A stretch of 64,000 nucleotides of DNA from an uncultured Saprospiraceae bacterium (GTDB taxonomy: Bacteria; Bacteroidota; Bacteroidia; Chitinophagales; Saprospiraceae). The translations under genes were made by a program, and so were the position numbers. The notes under the pieces are model-generated. The model saw only the letters and a list, made by a program, of their open reading frames with translations. It did not search any database and was not told the DNA's origin. Where the stretch lies: positions 1-64,000 of the forward strand of contig CALFWZ010000014.1 in assembly GCA_937928405.1 (NCBI GenBank). Reading direction: 5' to 3'. Below are positions 9,348-17,318 of this stretch, piece by piece (within the stretch, counting starts at the first letter, position 1; the number at the start of each line of letters is the position of its first letter).

Positions 9348-9686
9348 ATGAGAAAGCAAAAAAACGAGACAATCGTTTTGAAGAAAGGCAATAGGGAAAT
9401 CCAGTTGGATTATGCCGAACTTCGTAAAGCGGTTCTAGTTTTGAGAGCAGTCAATCACAAATTACGTCAGAGCATCATCGATTTGTTGGAAGAAAACGAT
9501 AAGATGACCGTTACTGATATTTACATCAAATTAAGACTGGAACAATCGGTTGCTTCCCAGCATTTAGCAATTCTTAGAAGAGCGGGTGTAGTAGCAACGG
9601 ATCGACAGGGGAAATTTATTTACTATTCACTTGATAAAGACAGGTTGTCTCAAATCTCGCGATTGGTAGAAGAATTAGCGGCGTAA
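9348..9686 (+). CDS. ArsR-type winged-helix transcriptional regulator (first of a tandem pair)
   Basis: A 112-residue DNA-binding protein with an ArsR-type winged helix. The recognition region reads LRLEQSVASQHLAILRRAGVV, and the wing GKFIYYSL. It lacks the ELCVCD metal-binding motif of classical ArsR/SmtB sensors, so I do not infer metal sensing. It is clearly paralogous to the next gene (LKLEQSITSQHLRILRNAG), which suggests a local duplication. Target genes are unknown, and no metal resistance or transport gene is adjacent. Confidence 0.88.
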   Translation: MRKQKNETIVLKKGNREIQLDYAELRKAVLVLRAVNHKLRQSIIDLLEENDKMTVTDIYIKLRLEQSVASQHLAILRRAGVVATDRQGKFIYYSLDKDRLSQISRLVEELAA

Positions 9687-9774
9687 TAAAATTTTACCAG
9701 CCCGCTGGTAGGTGGGCGAAAACGCCATTCCTGCGCATAATTTAATTTTTTTTATTTTTAAAGGAGTATTTGTT

Positions 9775-9801
9775 ATGTGTTTCGCACAAAAAATGCTGTA
9801 A
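9775..9801 (+). other. Possible 8-codon leader peptide running into a terminator
   Basis: AAAGGAG (9760-9766) lies 8 nt before an ATG that encodes MCFAQKML and a TAA. A real Shine-Dalgarno is uncommon in this genome. The last codons overlap the left arm of the perfect hairpin at 9788-9825. That geometry resembles a ribosome-controlled attenuator upstream of the second ArsR gene, but it could be coincidence. Confidence 0.3.
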
Positions 9802-9825
9802 ATCGATAGATTTACAGCATTTTTT
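9788..9825 (+). terminator. Intrinsic terminator or attenuator between the two ArsR genes
   Basis: A perfect 17-bp stem (arms 9788-9804 and 9809-9825) with loop GATA and a T8 run. It either ends the first ArsR transcript or controls read-through into the second. Confidence 0.88.
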
Positions 9826-9947
9826 TTCATTTAAATAAATAAAAAACGCATATTTGCTAGTGATTTATTTTATACCTATAAGCAGCTATCCTGCGCGATC
9901 CCTAAATGTTATTGATCCAGGATGCTCACAAAACTAAAAACTCCCCT

Positions 9948-10256
9948 ATGAGAAAGGCGAAAGTTGTTCTTAAAAGTGAAACACTCTCTGAGTCTTCCGA
10001 AATTTTACGCGCATTGACACATCCTCTAAGAATGAAAATTCTGGAATTTATTGATCGCCACGATTCTATCAATGTAAATAAGATTTACAATACACTTAAA
10101 TTGGAACAATCCATTACTTCTCAACACTTGCGCATTCTTCGCAATGCAGGTATTGTACTTACCGAGCGAGAAGGAAAGTTTATCCACTACAAAATTGATT
10201 ATACCAAAGTATCTAAAGTGCTCGTAGCCGTCAATAATTTTTTAGACGAAGAATAA
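9948..10256 (+). CDS. ArsR-type winged-helix transcriptional regulator (second of a tandem pair)
   Basis: A 102-residue winged-helix protein related to the preceding gene. Both have an N-terminal MRK, a TLKLEQSITSQHLRILRNAG recognition helix and a GKFIHY wing. An upstream in-frame ATG at 9906 would add 14 residues. I prefer 9948 because it aligns with the start of the paralogue. No metal-binding cysteines are present. A perfect terminator follows at 10274-10309. Ligand and targets are unknown. Confidence 0.85.
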   Translation: MRKAKVVLKSETLSESSEILRALTHPLRMKILEFIDRHDSINVNKIYNTLKLEQSITSQHLRILRNAGIVLTEREGKFIHYKIDYTKVSKVLVAVNNFLDEE

Positions 10257-10273
10257 ATCAGTTATTCATAAAT

Positions 10274-10309
10274 AAAAAAGGCAGTGACGATTTCGTCACT
10301 GCCTTTTTT
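10274..10309. terminator. Bidirectional terminator between the ArsR gene and lspA
   Basis: A 16-bp perfect stem (A6 GGCAGTGACG and its complement) with loop ATTT. Flanking A and T runs let it serve both the plus-strand ArsR gene and the minus-strand lspA. Confidence 0.9.
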
Positions 10310-10374
10310 ATTTGTAGAAAAATCTAAGATCGTGGAAGTGGAATGGGTAGGTTATATTTTTCCTACTCACCTCA

Positions 10375-11166
10375 CTAAACTTCGGGTTCTTCTTTAGCTT
10401 CCGAATCCATTGTGTTGGCTACATTTTCTGTGGATTCTGTGGTAGCTTCAACCTTTGTGTCATCTGAAGACGCTGTTTCTTCTGGTGAGGTAGTGGTTGA
10501 GGCTTTAGGACTAGTTCCATTAAGTTCTTCAGAATTGAAAACGCTGCGGTAGAATAAAATAATACTAGCCACGCCCACGGTAATGGATACATCCGCCACA
10601 TTAAACACTGGTCGGAAGAAAAGAAAATTATCTCCTCCCCAAAAAGGGAACCAATCTGGGAAATGCCCCCTAAATAAAGGGAAATAAAACATATCTACGA
10701 CCCTTCCATGCAAAAAGTCTGCATAACCACCACCAGCGGGCAAAAACTCCGCTACGCCAGTATAACGGGTGGATTCAGAGAAAATTAATCCATAAAAAGC
10801 ACTATCAATGATATTTCCGATCGCTCCAGCCAAAATAAGCCCAGCACTAATCAAAAAGCCTAAAGCTACCTTTGATTTAATGAGGGTGCGTAAATAGAAC
10901 GAAAGAAAGATAACGGCGATAATGCGAAAAATACTAAGCCCTAGTTTCCCCCAGTTGCCTCCAAATTCAATTCCAAAGGCCATACCTGGATTTTCTACAA
11001 AATGAAGCATGGACCAGTTGCCAATGAGCGGAATTTCCTCTCCATAGGTCATATTGGTTTTTACCCAAATCTTTAACGCCTGATCTACAATCAGAACGAA
11101 TAAAATAACCGAAATAACTTTAGCTGATCTACTCAAAATTTTTAATTTTTTGGCAAGAGTATGCAA
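10375..11166 (-). CDS. lspA: Lipoprotein signal peptidase (signal peptidase II) with acidic tail
   Basis: Inner-membrane aspartyl protease that cleaves prolipoproteins before the lipidated Cys. In its 263 residues there are four hydrophobic helices. The catalytic aspartates fit GNIIDS (D121) and FNVADVSI (D192), and the conserved FVENPGMAFGI lies near 56. Residues from about 215 onward form a Ser/Thr/Glu-rich low-complexity cytoplasmic tail, which makes the protein longer than the usual 160-220 residues. Many lipoproteins in this window would be its substrates. It is transcribed away from the DksA-like gene side, with about 150 bp between the two. Confidence 0.94.
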   Translation of the reverse strand: MHTLAKKLKILSRSAKVISVILFVLIVDQALKIWVKTNMTYGEEIPLIGNWSMLHFVENPGMAFGIEFGGNWGKLGLSIFRIIAVIFLSFYLRTLIKSKVALGFLISAGLILAGAIGNIIDSAFYGLIFSESTRYTGVAEFLPAGGGYADFLHGRVVDMFYFPLFRGHFPDWFPFWGGDNFLFFRPVFNVADVSITVGVASIILFYRSVFNSEELNGTSPKASTTTSPEETASSDDTKVEATTESTENVANTMDSEAKEEPEV

Positions 11167-11313
11167 TTCGAAAGCCAGTGATCATATTGCGGATATGCTA
11201 GGCCAACGACCTAATAAACGTTTGAAGTTGGGAATTAGTTAAAAAATGGTGATTATAGTTGGTACCATAATCACCATCCGGTTCAATCACTACTCCTTAC
11301 TTTAAAGAAAAAC

Positions 11314-11685
11314 CTATCGTTTATTCTTCGCTTCGATGCTAAGGGTAGCGTGTGGAACAGCTTTTAGCCGTTCTTTCGAAATCAGTTTCCCACTTACTCG
11401 ACAAATTCCGTAAACTTTGTTTTGAATCCGCAATTTTGCGTTTTCTAAATGCTGAATATGCTTACGGGAACGACTAGCCAAGGTACTGATTTGTTCATTC
11501 TCGACGGAACCAATACTGTCATCCAAACCTTTAGATTTTGAATCCGCATTATCTGAACTATCCGAAAGTTGCTGAACATAAAAGTCCAATTGCTTCTTTG
11601 CTTCTGATAATTTTTGCTCAATTAGCAATTCAAACTCCTCTAATTCGCTATCCGAATAGCGTGTTTTTACTGCCTTCTCACTCAT
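11314..11685 (-). CDS. DksA/TraR-like protein without the zinc-binding cysteines
   Basis: A 123-residue protein with a long N-terminal coiled-coil hairpin (about 8-85) and a C-terminal segment GICRVSGKLISKERLKAVP that matches the DksA finger region. DksA/TraR proteins bind the RNA polymerase secondary channel. Here only one Cys of the usual four remains, so the zinc finger is degenerate, which I recall for Bacteroidota members. I place the start at ATG 11685 rather than 11727, because the extra 14 residues are unlike the family. A TATTTTTG element lies upstream at 11768-11775. Confidence 0.85.
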   Translation of the reverse strand: MSEKAVKTRYSDSELEEFELLIEQKLSEAKKQLDFYVQQLSDSSDNADSKSKGLDDSIGSVENEQISTLASRSRKHIQHLENAKLRIQNKVYGICRVSGKLISKERLKAVPHATLSIEAKNKR

Positions 11686-11767
11686 GGTAAAAAATTTAGC
11701 GTTAACAAATAGTCTGGTTATATACAACCAGAGTAATTAAAAGATGCCTCGTTTTGCTTTTCAGGTG

Positions 11768-11775
11768 CAAAAATA
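11768..11775 (-). promoter_or_regulatory. -7 promoter element for the DksA-like gene
   Basis: TATTTTTG on the minus strand gives a leader of about 80 nt. That leader contains a small CTGGTT/AACCAG hairpin near 11713-11730. Confidence 0.4.
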
Positions 11776-12008
11776 CGGCAAATCCAGTCAAATAAAAAAT
11801 ATTTAATAACTGACAGCTAGGATGATTTAATTGTTTTTATAATCAAAGACTATTTATTAATAGCTTATCATCAAGCTCTAACAGAGGATTTATCCAAATA
11901 TACTGCCATATAAGGAAGGTTTATCCTAGTTTTTATCCATAACGCCTCCCTATCTGAAAAATTGGCCCGATTTTTATATGTTAATAAAGTATAATACAAA
12001 CATCGCCT

Positions 12009-12044
12009 ACTTACTGATGAGCTGTGAGAAAACTCCGTAGTAAG
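12009..12044 (+). other. Structured 5' leader of the glucosaminidase gene
   Basis: The sequence from CTTACT to AGTAAG can fold with a second short stem, GAG with CTC, separated by a 3x3 internal loop, 38 nt before the ATG at 12082. No known riboswitch class fits. The remainder of the 11728-12081 gap shows only AT-rich DNA. Confidence 0.3.
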
Positions 12045-12081
12045 TGCTTGGGCTAATTGCTAACCCACTAAATCACCTGCT

Positions 12082-12870
12082 ATGTTGAAACGCATCGTAA
12101 GTGCAGCAATGCTGTGCCTTTTGAGCCTATTTGGCTTTTCCCATTCCGAGATTAATGTTGAAAATTCTACCCTTGCTTTCATTTAGCTACAAAGCGATAT
12201 GGCGGTCAGGGAGATGTGGCGCACGGGTATTCCTGCGAGTATCACACTGGCTCAGGCTATTGTAGAATCCTCTTGGGGGAAAGGGGCACTCGCCTTAGAA
12301 GGCAATAATTACTTTGGTATAAAATGTAATAAGAATTGGAATGGTGGAACGATGTACCAAGAAGATGATGATTATAAAAATGGAAAACTAGTGCCGTCTT
12401 GTTTCCGAGTATACGCATCCGTAGAAGAATCCTACGTGGATCATTCAAATTTTCTGCTAGGGAGTGCACGATATGCCGATTTATTCAAACTATCTAGCAC
12501 AGATTATAAAGGATGGGCAAAAGGCTTGAAAGCCGCTGGATATGCCACAGATCGTCGCTATGCCGAAAAACTAATTGAAAAGATTGAGGCCTATCAACTA
12601 TACCAGTATGATCGGATCAAACAGAATTTTAATGTAGAGAGCGGGTTAGCAACGCATAATAGTGGTTCGGCTACGCCAGTCTCCGTTTCGGAGCTGGTAG
12701 AAGTGCCAGCAGCATTTGAGCTTCCAGAGGATTATGTTCCTAATTATTACGGTGTTAATACTGAAAAAACACCTGTTTCTGGAAAAAAAGAACCGATGCC
12801 TGCGCTTAGTACTGAGGCTCGACACGCGGTTGCTCCTGAGCGACCCGTGAGAAATAAAAACCGACAATAG
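12082..12870 (+). pseudogene. Glucosaminidase-domain cell-wall hydrolase interrupted by an in-frame TAG
   Basis: From ATG 12082 the frame encodes a good signal peptide (MLKRIVSAAMLCLLSLFGF) and then stops at TAG 12184-12186, codon 35. The same frame continues without gaps into a glucosaminidase domain (MAVREMWRTGIPASITLAQ, ESSWGKGALALEGNNYFGIKC, YYDHSN-like region) for 223 codons. The family cleaves peptidoglycan glycan strands, with the Glu in VESSWG as the expected catalytic residue. The upstream signal and downstream domain clearly belong together. Either the gene carries a nonsense mutation, or a signal-less protein starts at ATG 12199, or TAG is read through. A sequencing error is possible. 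The C-terminal 80 residues are low-complexity. Confidence 0.75.
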
Positions 12871-12909
12871 ACCGAGTACGCAGTACTTAGTCAATTTTTT
12901 CAGTTGTAT

Positions 12910-12927
12910 AGCGTGTATTTACACGCT
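12910..12927 (+). terminator. Short hairpin after the glucosaminidase gene
   Basis: AGCGTGT and ACACGCT form a 7-bp perfect stem with loop ATTT. There is no following T run, so termination is uncertain. Confidence 0.35.
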
Positions 12928-12983
12928 CAGAGGCTGTCCCAAAACCAATTGTTAGCGGTATAAATTCCGCTTCATCTAGATAA

Positions 12984-13027
12984 CAGTGAAGTGAAAACTA
13001 AAAAATGTTTAGTTTTATGCTTCACTG
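12984..13027. promoter_or_regulatory. Stem-loop overlapping the flippase-gene promoter
   Basis: CAGTGAAG (12984) pairs with CTTCACTG (13020), and AAAACTAAA (12994) pairs with TTTAGTTTT (13008). The right arm ends 3 nt before the TATCTTTG element, so the hairpin covers the -33 region of the flippase gene. It may be a DNA-level regulatory site. Confidence 0.6.
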
Positions 13028-13030
13028 CTC

Positions 13031-13038
13031 TATCTTTG
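13031..13038 (+). promoter_or_regulatory. -7 promoter element for the flippase gene
   Basis: TATCTTTG matches TAnnTTTG and predicts a leader of about 18 nt before the TTG start at 13062. Confidence 0.6.
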
Positions 13039-13061
13039 TAGCATAACAATCCTCATTTCAC

Positions 13062-14495
13062 TTGAATCGTACCTTTCTGATTAATGTGCTTTTTCTGATT
13101 AGCATCAATGTGTTGATCAAGCCATTTTATTTATTCGGTATTGATCGAGTGGTGCAAAATACAGTTGGTAAAGAAGCCTACGGCCTTTATTTTGCCATTA
13201 TCAATTTTACTTTTCTCCTGCAAATCATTAGTGACTTTGGTATTCAGAGTTACAATAATAAAAGCATCGCCCAGCACCGCAATTTACTGGGCAAGTATCT
13301 TCCCAATATTCTCACGCTAAAAGCTATTTTGGCAGTACTGTATCTACTAGTCATCTTTCCAGTAGCATGGTTGCTTCAGTACGAATGGTCCGTTTTTCCC
13401 ATGATTCTCGCAGTTGGAATTAACCAAATTCTCATCAGCCTATTATTTTATATGCGATCCAACGTATCTGGACTCGGACTCTATCGTACGGATAGCCTTT
13501 TATCTGGGATGGAAAAGCTATTGATGATCATCGTCTGCGGAACCTTGCTATATGTCCCCGCACTTAAAGCAAATTTTCGTATTGAATGGTTTATCTACGC
13601 TCAAATGGGTACCTTATTGATGACTACGTTTATTGCCTATTTGATTGTACGTAAACATCTTCCAAAGATTGAATGGCGCTATAATCCTCGTTATTTATGG
13701 ATTATTCTACGGCAGAGTTATCCTTACGCTTTGGTGGTGTTTTTAATGATTGTCTATACTAAGATTGATGGAGTAATGATTGAGCGAATGCTTCCTAATG
13801 GACGAGCGGAAGCTGGGATATACGCCTCCGGGTACAGATTATTAGATGCAGTCAATATGACCGGATTCTTATTTGCAGGGTTGCTTTTACCTATGTTTGC
13901 CAGGATGCTAAAACTTGGAGAGTCTACCAAAGCTTTATTCAAATTGAGCCTATTGCTCATTTGGTCTATTTCCATTGCAGTAGCGGCCAATGTTTGGTTT
14001 TTTCGCAACGAGATAACGATGCTCTTATATGTAGAAGCAACTCCTTATTGGGGATTAGTGCTAGGGTCATTAATGTTGACGTTTGTTGCGGTAAGTGGTA
14101 CGTATATCTCTAGCACCTTAATCACTGCTGGCGGCCGACTCAAGCAGATGAATGGTGTTTTTGTGATTGGTATTGTCATTAATGTCACTTTAAATTTCTT
14201 TTTGATTAATCGAGACGGAGCGTTGGGAGCAGCCGTTGCTACGATTATCACACAGACCTTCGTACTGCTTTCGCAAATGGTATTGATTAGAGAACTATTT
14301 CATTTTAAATTCAATAAAAAACTAGCATTAAGGGTATTATGTTACAGCGTACTAGTAACGTTGATCGCTTGGAAATTATATACTTTTTCAGGTATTCTCT
14401 GGCAATGGAGGTTTATCTGTAGTGGAGGAATAGCCATATTGTTAGCTGTTGGATGCGGCTTGATTCAGCCTAGAGAATTAAAATCCTTGAAATAA
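13062..14495 (+). CDS. Polysaccharide flippase (Wzx/MOP-type membrane protein)
   Basis: A 477-residue protein with about 14 hydrophobic helices, in the MOP exporter fold. Family members flip lipid-linked oligosaccharide units across the inner membrane. Recognisable segments are GKEAYGLYFAIINFTFLLQIISD-like helix 2 and the mid-protein KIDGVMIERML, typical of Wzx-like proteins. Translation probably starts at TTG 13062, supported by a promoter element only 24 nt upstream. It is followed by the chain-length and polymerase genes, which together describe a Wzx/Wzy-type surface polysaccharide pathway. No glycosyltransferases are adjacent. Confidence 0.86.
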   Translation: MNRTFLINVLFLISINVLIKPFYLFGIDRVVQNTVGKEAYGLYFAIINFTFLLQIISDFGIQSYNNKSIAQHRNLLGKYLPNILTLKAILAVLYLLVIFPVAWLLQYEWSVFPMILAVGINQILISLLFYMRSNVSGLGLYRTDSLLSGMEKLLMIIVCGTLLYVPALKANFRIEWFIYAQMGTLLMTTFIAYLIVRKHLPKIEWRYNPRYLWIILRQSYPYALVVFLMIVYTKIDGVMIERMLPNGRAEAGIYASGYRLLDAVNMTGFLFAGLLLPMFARMLKLGESTKALFKLSLLLIWSISIAVAANVWFFRNEITMLLYVEATPYWGLVLGSLMLTFVAVSGTYISSTLITAGGRLKQMNGVFVIGIVINVTLNFFLINRDGALGAAVATIITQTFVLLSQMVLIRELFHFKFNKKLALRVLCYSVLVTLIAWKLYTFSGILWQWRFICSGGIAILLAVGCGLIQPRELKSLK

Positions 14496-14508
14496 CGACC
14501 AAAATATC

Positions 14509-14516
14509 TACTTTTG
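14509..14516 (+). promoter_or_regulatory. Promoter of the Wzz-like/Wzy-like pair
   Basis: TACTTTTG with TTG (14487-14489) exactly 19 nt upstream is an ideal Bacteroidota promoter. It sits 19 nt before the ATG at 14535, so the pair can be expressed independently of the flippase. Confidence 0.75.
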
Positions 14517-14534
14517 TGGAAATAGTTAATTTAT

Positions 14535-15632
14535 ATGCAGCGGAAGGAACATCTCTTGGACGTAGTTCGCGTCCTTTATAAGTGGAAAATTTTTATTCTC
14601 GTAGTTTGCCTGATTACATTGGTCGGTAGTGTTGTACTATCGTTAATGATGGATAATTATTATCAATCTTCTACCTTATTTTATGCCACCAATAATGACT
14701 TGGCTAAACCCAACCCTATCGGAAGTCAGGACAAGGTGAGGTATTACTATGGAGGCGGAGAAGACATGGACCGGATTATGACCTTGGCGGAGTCCGAGCG
14801 ACTAGCAGATTTTTTAATTGATAGCTTTGATCTATATAATCATTATGGCATTGATGAAAGTGATGAAAAAAAGCATTTTCGCGTATTGGAGATTTTTTCT
14901 TCTCAGTATAAAATTCTAAAAACGAAATATGATGCTATCGAAATTTTAGTAGAAGATACGGACCCTGAGTTAGCGATGAATATTGCTAATGTGGCTAGAG
15001 ATAAAGTAAATCAAATGGCGCAAGAGATGATTCGCAATAGTCAGCAGCAGCAAATCAACATGATGAAAAATAATGTGGTAGAAAGAAATAAAACGATCAA
15101 ACAACTCGAAGATTCTTTGCTGGTTATTAGGGGAGAATATGGAATTCTTAATCCTGCTACACAAAGTAGAGATTTGCCAGAATTGCTGCTGCTCAAATCA
15201 GCAAAACTCAACGAAGAAAAAGGTCGATTAGCAGAATTAAAAAAATATTCCTCCATTCCTAAAGATACCATTATCTACAGCACAGCCCGAATTCGTGGCC
15301 TCGAAAATGAGGTGGCTGTTTTAAGAAGCCAGGCGAAAACTTTTTCTAAAGGGTTTGCAGAATCAGAAAGAGTATACCGATTTCATCAGATAAATAAAGA
15401 CGAAGTAGCTCATGAACAACAACGATTGGCGCAATTAGAGGCTGCTTATAATAATGAATTTACAGCTATACACTTGGTGCAAGCTGCAGGATTTCCGCGC
15501 GATAAATCCCGTCCTAAGAGATCCATTATTGTCATCGTTTCTGTTTTAATGGCCTTCGTTTTAAGTTGTATCGGTGTACTGTTAACTGATTCTTATAAAA
15601 GTATCAACTGGCAGGAGGTATTGCATGGATAA
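14535..15632 (+). CDS. Wzz-like polysaccharide chain-length determinant
   Basis: Inner-membrane polysaccharide co-polymerase. In its 365 residues there is one helix near the N terminus (about 19-38, ILVVCLITLVGSVVLSLMM), a long periplasmic region with coiled-coil around 165-300, and a second helix near the C terminus (about 332-352, SIIVIVSVLMAFVLSCIGV). KSRPKRS just before the last helix fits the Wzz pattern. There is no cytoplasmic tyrosine-kinase domain, so it is the kinase-less type. It overlaps the next gene by 8 nt, so the two are co-translated. Confidence 0.85.
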   Translation: MQRKEHLLDVVRVLYKWKIFILVVCLITLVGSVVLSLMMDNYYQSSTLFYATNNDLAKPNPIGSQDKVRYYYGGGEDMDRIMTLAESERLADFLIDSFDLYNHYGIDESDEKKHFRVLEIFSSQYKILKTKYDAIEILVEDTDPELAMNIANVARDKVNQMAQEMIRNSQQQQINMMKNNVVERNKTIKQLEDSLLVIRGEYGILNPATQSRDLPELLLLKSAKLNEEKGRLAELKKYSSIPKDTIIYSTARIRGLENEVAVLRSQAKTFSKGFAESERVYRFHQINKDEVAHEQQRLAQLEAAYNNEFTAIHLVQAAGFPRDKSRPKRSIIVIVSVLMAFVLSCIGVLLTDSYKSINWQEVLHG

Positions 15633-17094
15633 GCTTTTGACAAAATGGGGTATTTCAACACAGCAAATTTTCATGTATTTTTTTGCTGCGATTACACTGT
15701 TTAGTATTCTTGGTGCTATCCATTACCAAATGAATTTTTTGGCACTCTTACCTTTTGGCATTATCATCGCTTATCTTTGTATAGTAGATTTTCGTAAAGT
15801 CTTTTTTCTTCTTTTGTTTTGTTTACCATTTTCCATAGAAGTAGATTTGCCGGGAGGCTTCGCTACTGATTTGCCCACCGAGCCACTGGTCTTGATTTTG
15901 ATGGGCGTATCTATTTTATATTTTTTAAAAAACCTTCCGACCTTAAAAGGTGATTTTTTTTTACATCCACTCACCTGTTTTCTAGGAATACACTTTTTTT
16001 GGATCTTCATTTGCATTTTTATGTCGGCAGACACCTTTGTCTCTACAAAATATTTTCTAGCCAAATTTTGGTATATCGTCGTTTATTTTTTTCTATCAGG
16101 GCTGATTCTTAAGGAAGAAAATACTTTACGCGCTATGATTTGGTGCATCTCCGTTCCTATTGCTATCACTACGATTTACGTAATGATCCGACATGCTGGA
16201 CATGGTTTTGCTTTCGACAAAATAAACGCATCGGTTGGACCATTCTACCGAAATCATGTAAACTACGCTGCCACTTTAAGTCTGTTTACTCCATTTGTTT
16301 GGTATCTCAAATCAACCTATAAACGATTTTCAATTCGCTGGAATATCCTTTGGGGGATGCTGATAATCATTATTTTGGGAATTATTTTTGCCTACACTAG
16401 GGCCGCCTATCTGGCTTTAATGGCAGCAGTATGTGCCTACTGGATTATCCATTTTCGGTTGATTAAATTAGTATTATTGGTCGCACTTGTCGCGAGTATT
16501 GTATTTACATCAAGTTTATTGAACGACAATAAATATTTGGATTATGCCCCTAATTTTGAAAAAACCATCGCTCACAAAGAATTTGATAACCTAGTAGCGG
16601 CCACCGCCAAGGGAGAAGATGTATCCGTAATGGAGCGGTTTTATCGTTGGATTGCAGGTGTTTATATGGTGAAAGAACGGGCGGTTTTTGGCTTTGGCCC
16701 AGGAAATTTTCACGGTTTTTATAAAGCCTATACTGTTCGAAGTTTTGAAACCTATGTAAGTGATAATCCTGAAAAATCAGGTATCCACAGCTATTATCTG
16801 ATGCTAGGTGTAGAGCAAGGTATTCCAGGGATTATATTTTTCGTTGCTATTCTTTTCTATTTTTTCTATAGGGTGGAAATTGTTTACCATCGAGAAACAA
16901 ATCCCACCATAGCAGGAATATTAATGGGAGCGTATATGTGTGTCATCGTTATCGTATTACTCCTAATTATCAATGACCTGATCGAAACCGATAAAGTTGG
17001 TTCTTTCTTTTTCATTTGTTTAGCTATCTTAGTCAATATTGACCTTAAACAACAGAGAAAACTAATTGGTCAGGTATCTTCTCCGCCTAAGTAA
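15625..17094 (+). CDS. O-antigen ligase/polymerase-like membrane protein (Wzy_C family)
   Basis: A 489-residue protein with about 12 membrane helices and one large periplasmic loop (about 300-385) containing GFGPGNFHGFYKAYTVR and HSYYLMLGVEQGIPG. Those segments fit the Wzy_C domain shared by O-antigen ligases and polymerases. Beside Wzx- and Wzz-like genes, polymerase is the better guess. The start overlaps the preceding gene. A dispersed quasi-palindrome begins right after the stop codon. Confidence 0.85.
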   Translation: MDKLLTKWGISTQQIFMYFFAAITLFSILGAIHYQMNFLALLPFGIIIAYLCIVDFRKVFFLLLFCLPFSIEVDLPGGFATDLPTEPLVLILMGVSILYFLKNLPTLKGDFFLHPLTCFLGIHFFWIFICIFMSADTFVSTKYFLAKFWYIVVYFFLSGLILKEENTLRAMIWCISVPIAITTIYVMIRHAGHGFAFDKINASVGPFYRNHVNYAATLSLFTPFVWYLKSTYKRFSIRWNILWGMLIIIILGIIFAYTRAAYLALMAAVCAYWIIHFRLIKLVLLVALVASIVFTSSLLNDNKYLDYAPNFEKTIAHKEFDNLVAATAKGEDVSVMERFYRWIAGVYMVKERAVFGFGPGNFHGFYKAYTVRSFETYVSDNPEKSGIHSYYLMLGVEQGIPGIIFFVAILFYFFYRVEIVYHRETNPTIAGILMGAYMCVIVIVLLLIINDLIETDKVGSFFFICLAILVNIDLKQQRKLIGQVSSPPK

Positions 17095-17299
17095 TGGTCG
17101 AATAATAAGTTCCGTATTTTGGCAAGGGAATTTTGGTTCAAGATAGCCTGCCCCGAACTTGTTTCGGGGAGGCAAAAAACGTAGACGATGCCATAGCATC
17201 GGCGAGGCTTTTTAACCCTGCCCGATCTGACGATCAGTCAGGCGGGGAAATATTGGATCAAAAGGCCCAGCCATAAATCGGGAAATTATTGTTTTACCA
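17095..17299. repeat. Dispersed quasi-palindromic element, copy 2
   Basis: Occupies nearly the whole gap between the Wzy-like and zinc-protease genes. Outer arms start TGGT (17095) and end ACCA (17296-17299), with blocks such as TTTTGGTTCAA pairing imperfectly with the right arm. The apex holds GAGGCAAAAAACGTAGA (17169-17185), hairpin CGATGC/GCATCG (17186-17201), then GCGAGGCTTTTTAAC (17202-17216), identical to copy 1. The GC-rich hairpin ending TCAGGCGGGGAA also matches copy 1. An extra CCCCGAA/TTCGGGG hairpin precedes the core. Confidence 0.85.
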
Positions 17300-17318
17300 T
17301 TACTAAAATCTAAATAAT

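Noticed and set aside
12013-12040. Hammerhead-ribozyme-like CTGATGAG...GAAAAC in the glucosaminidase leader
   Set aside because: The stem II and stem III pairing required for a hammerhead cannot be formed.
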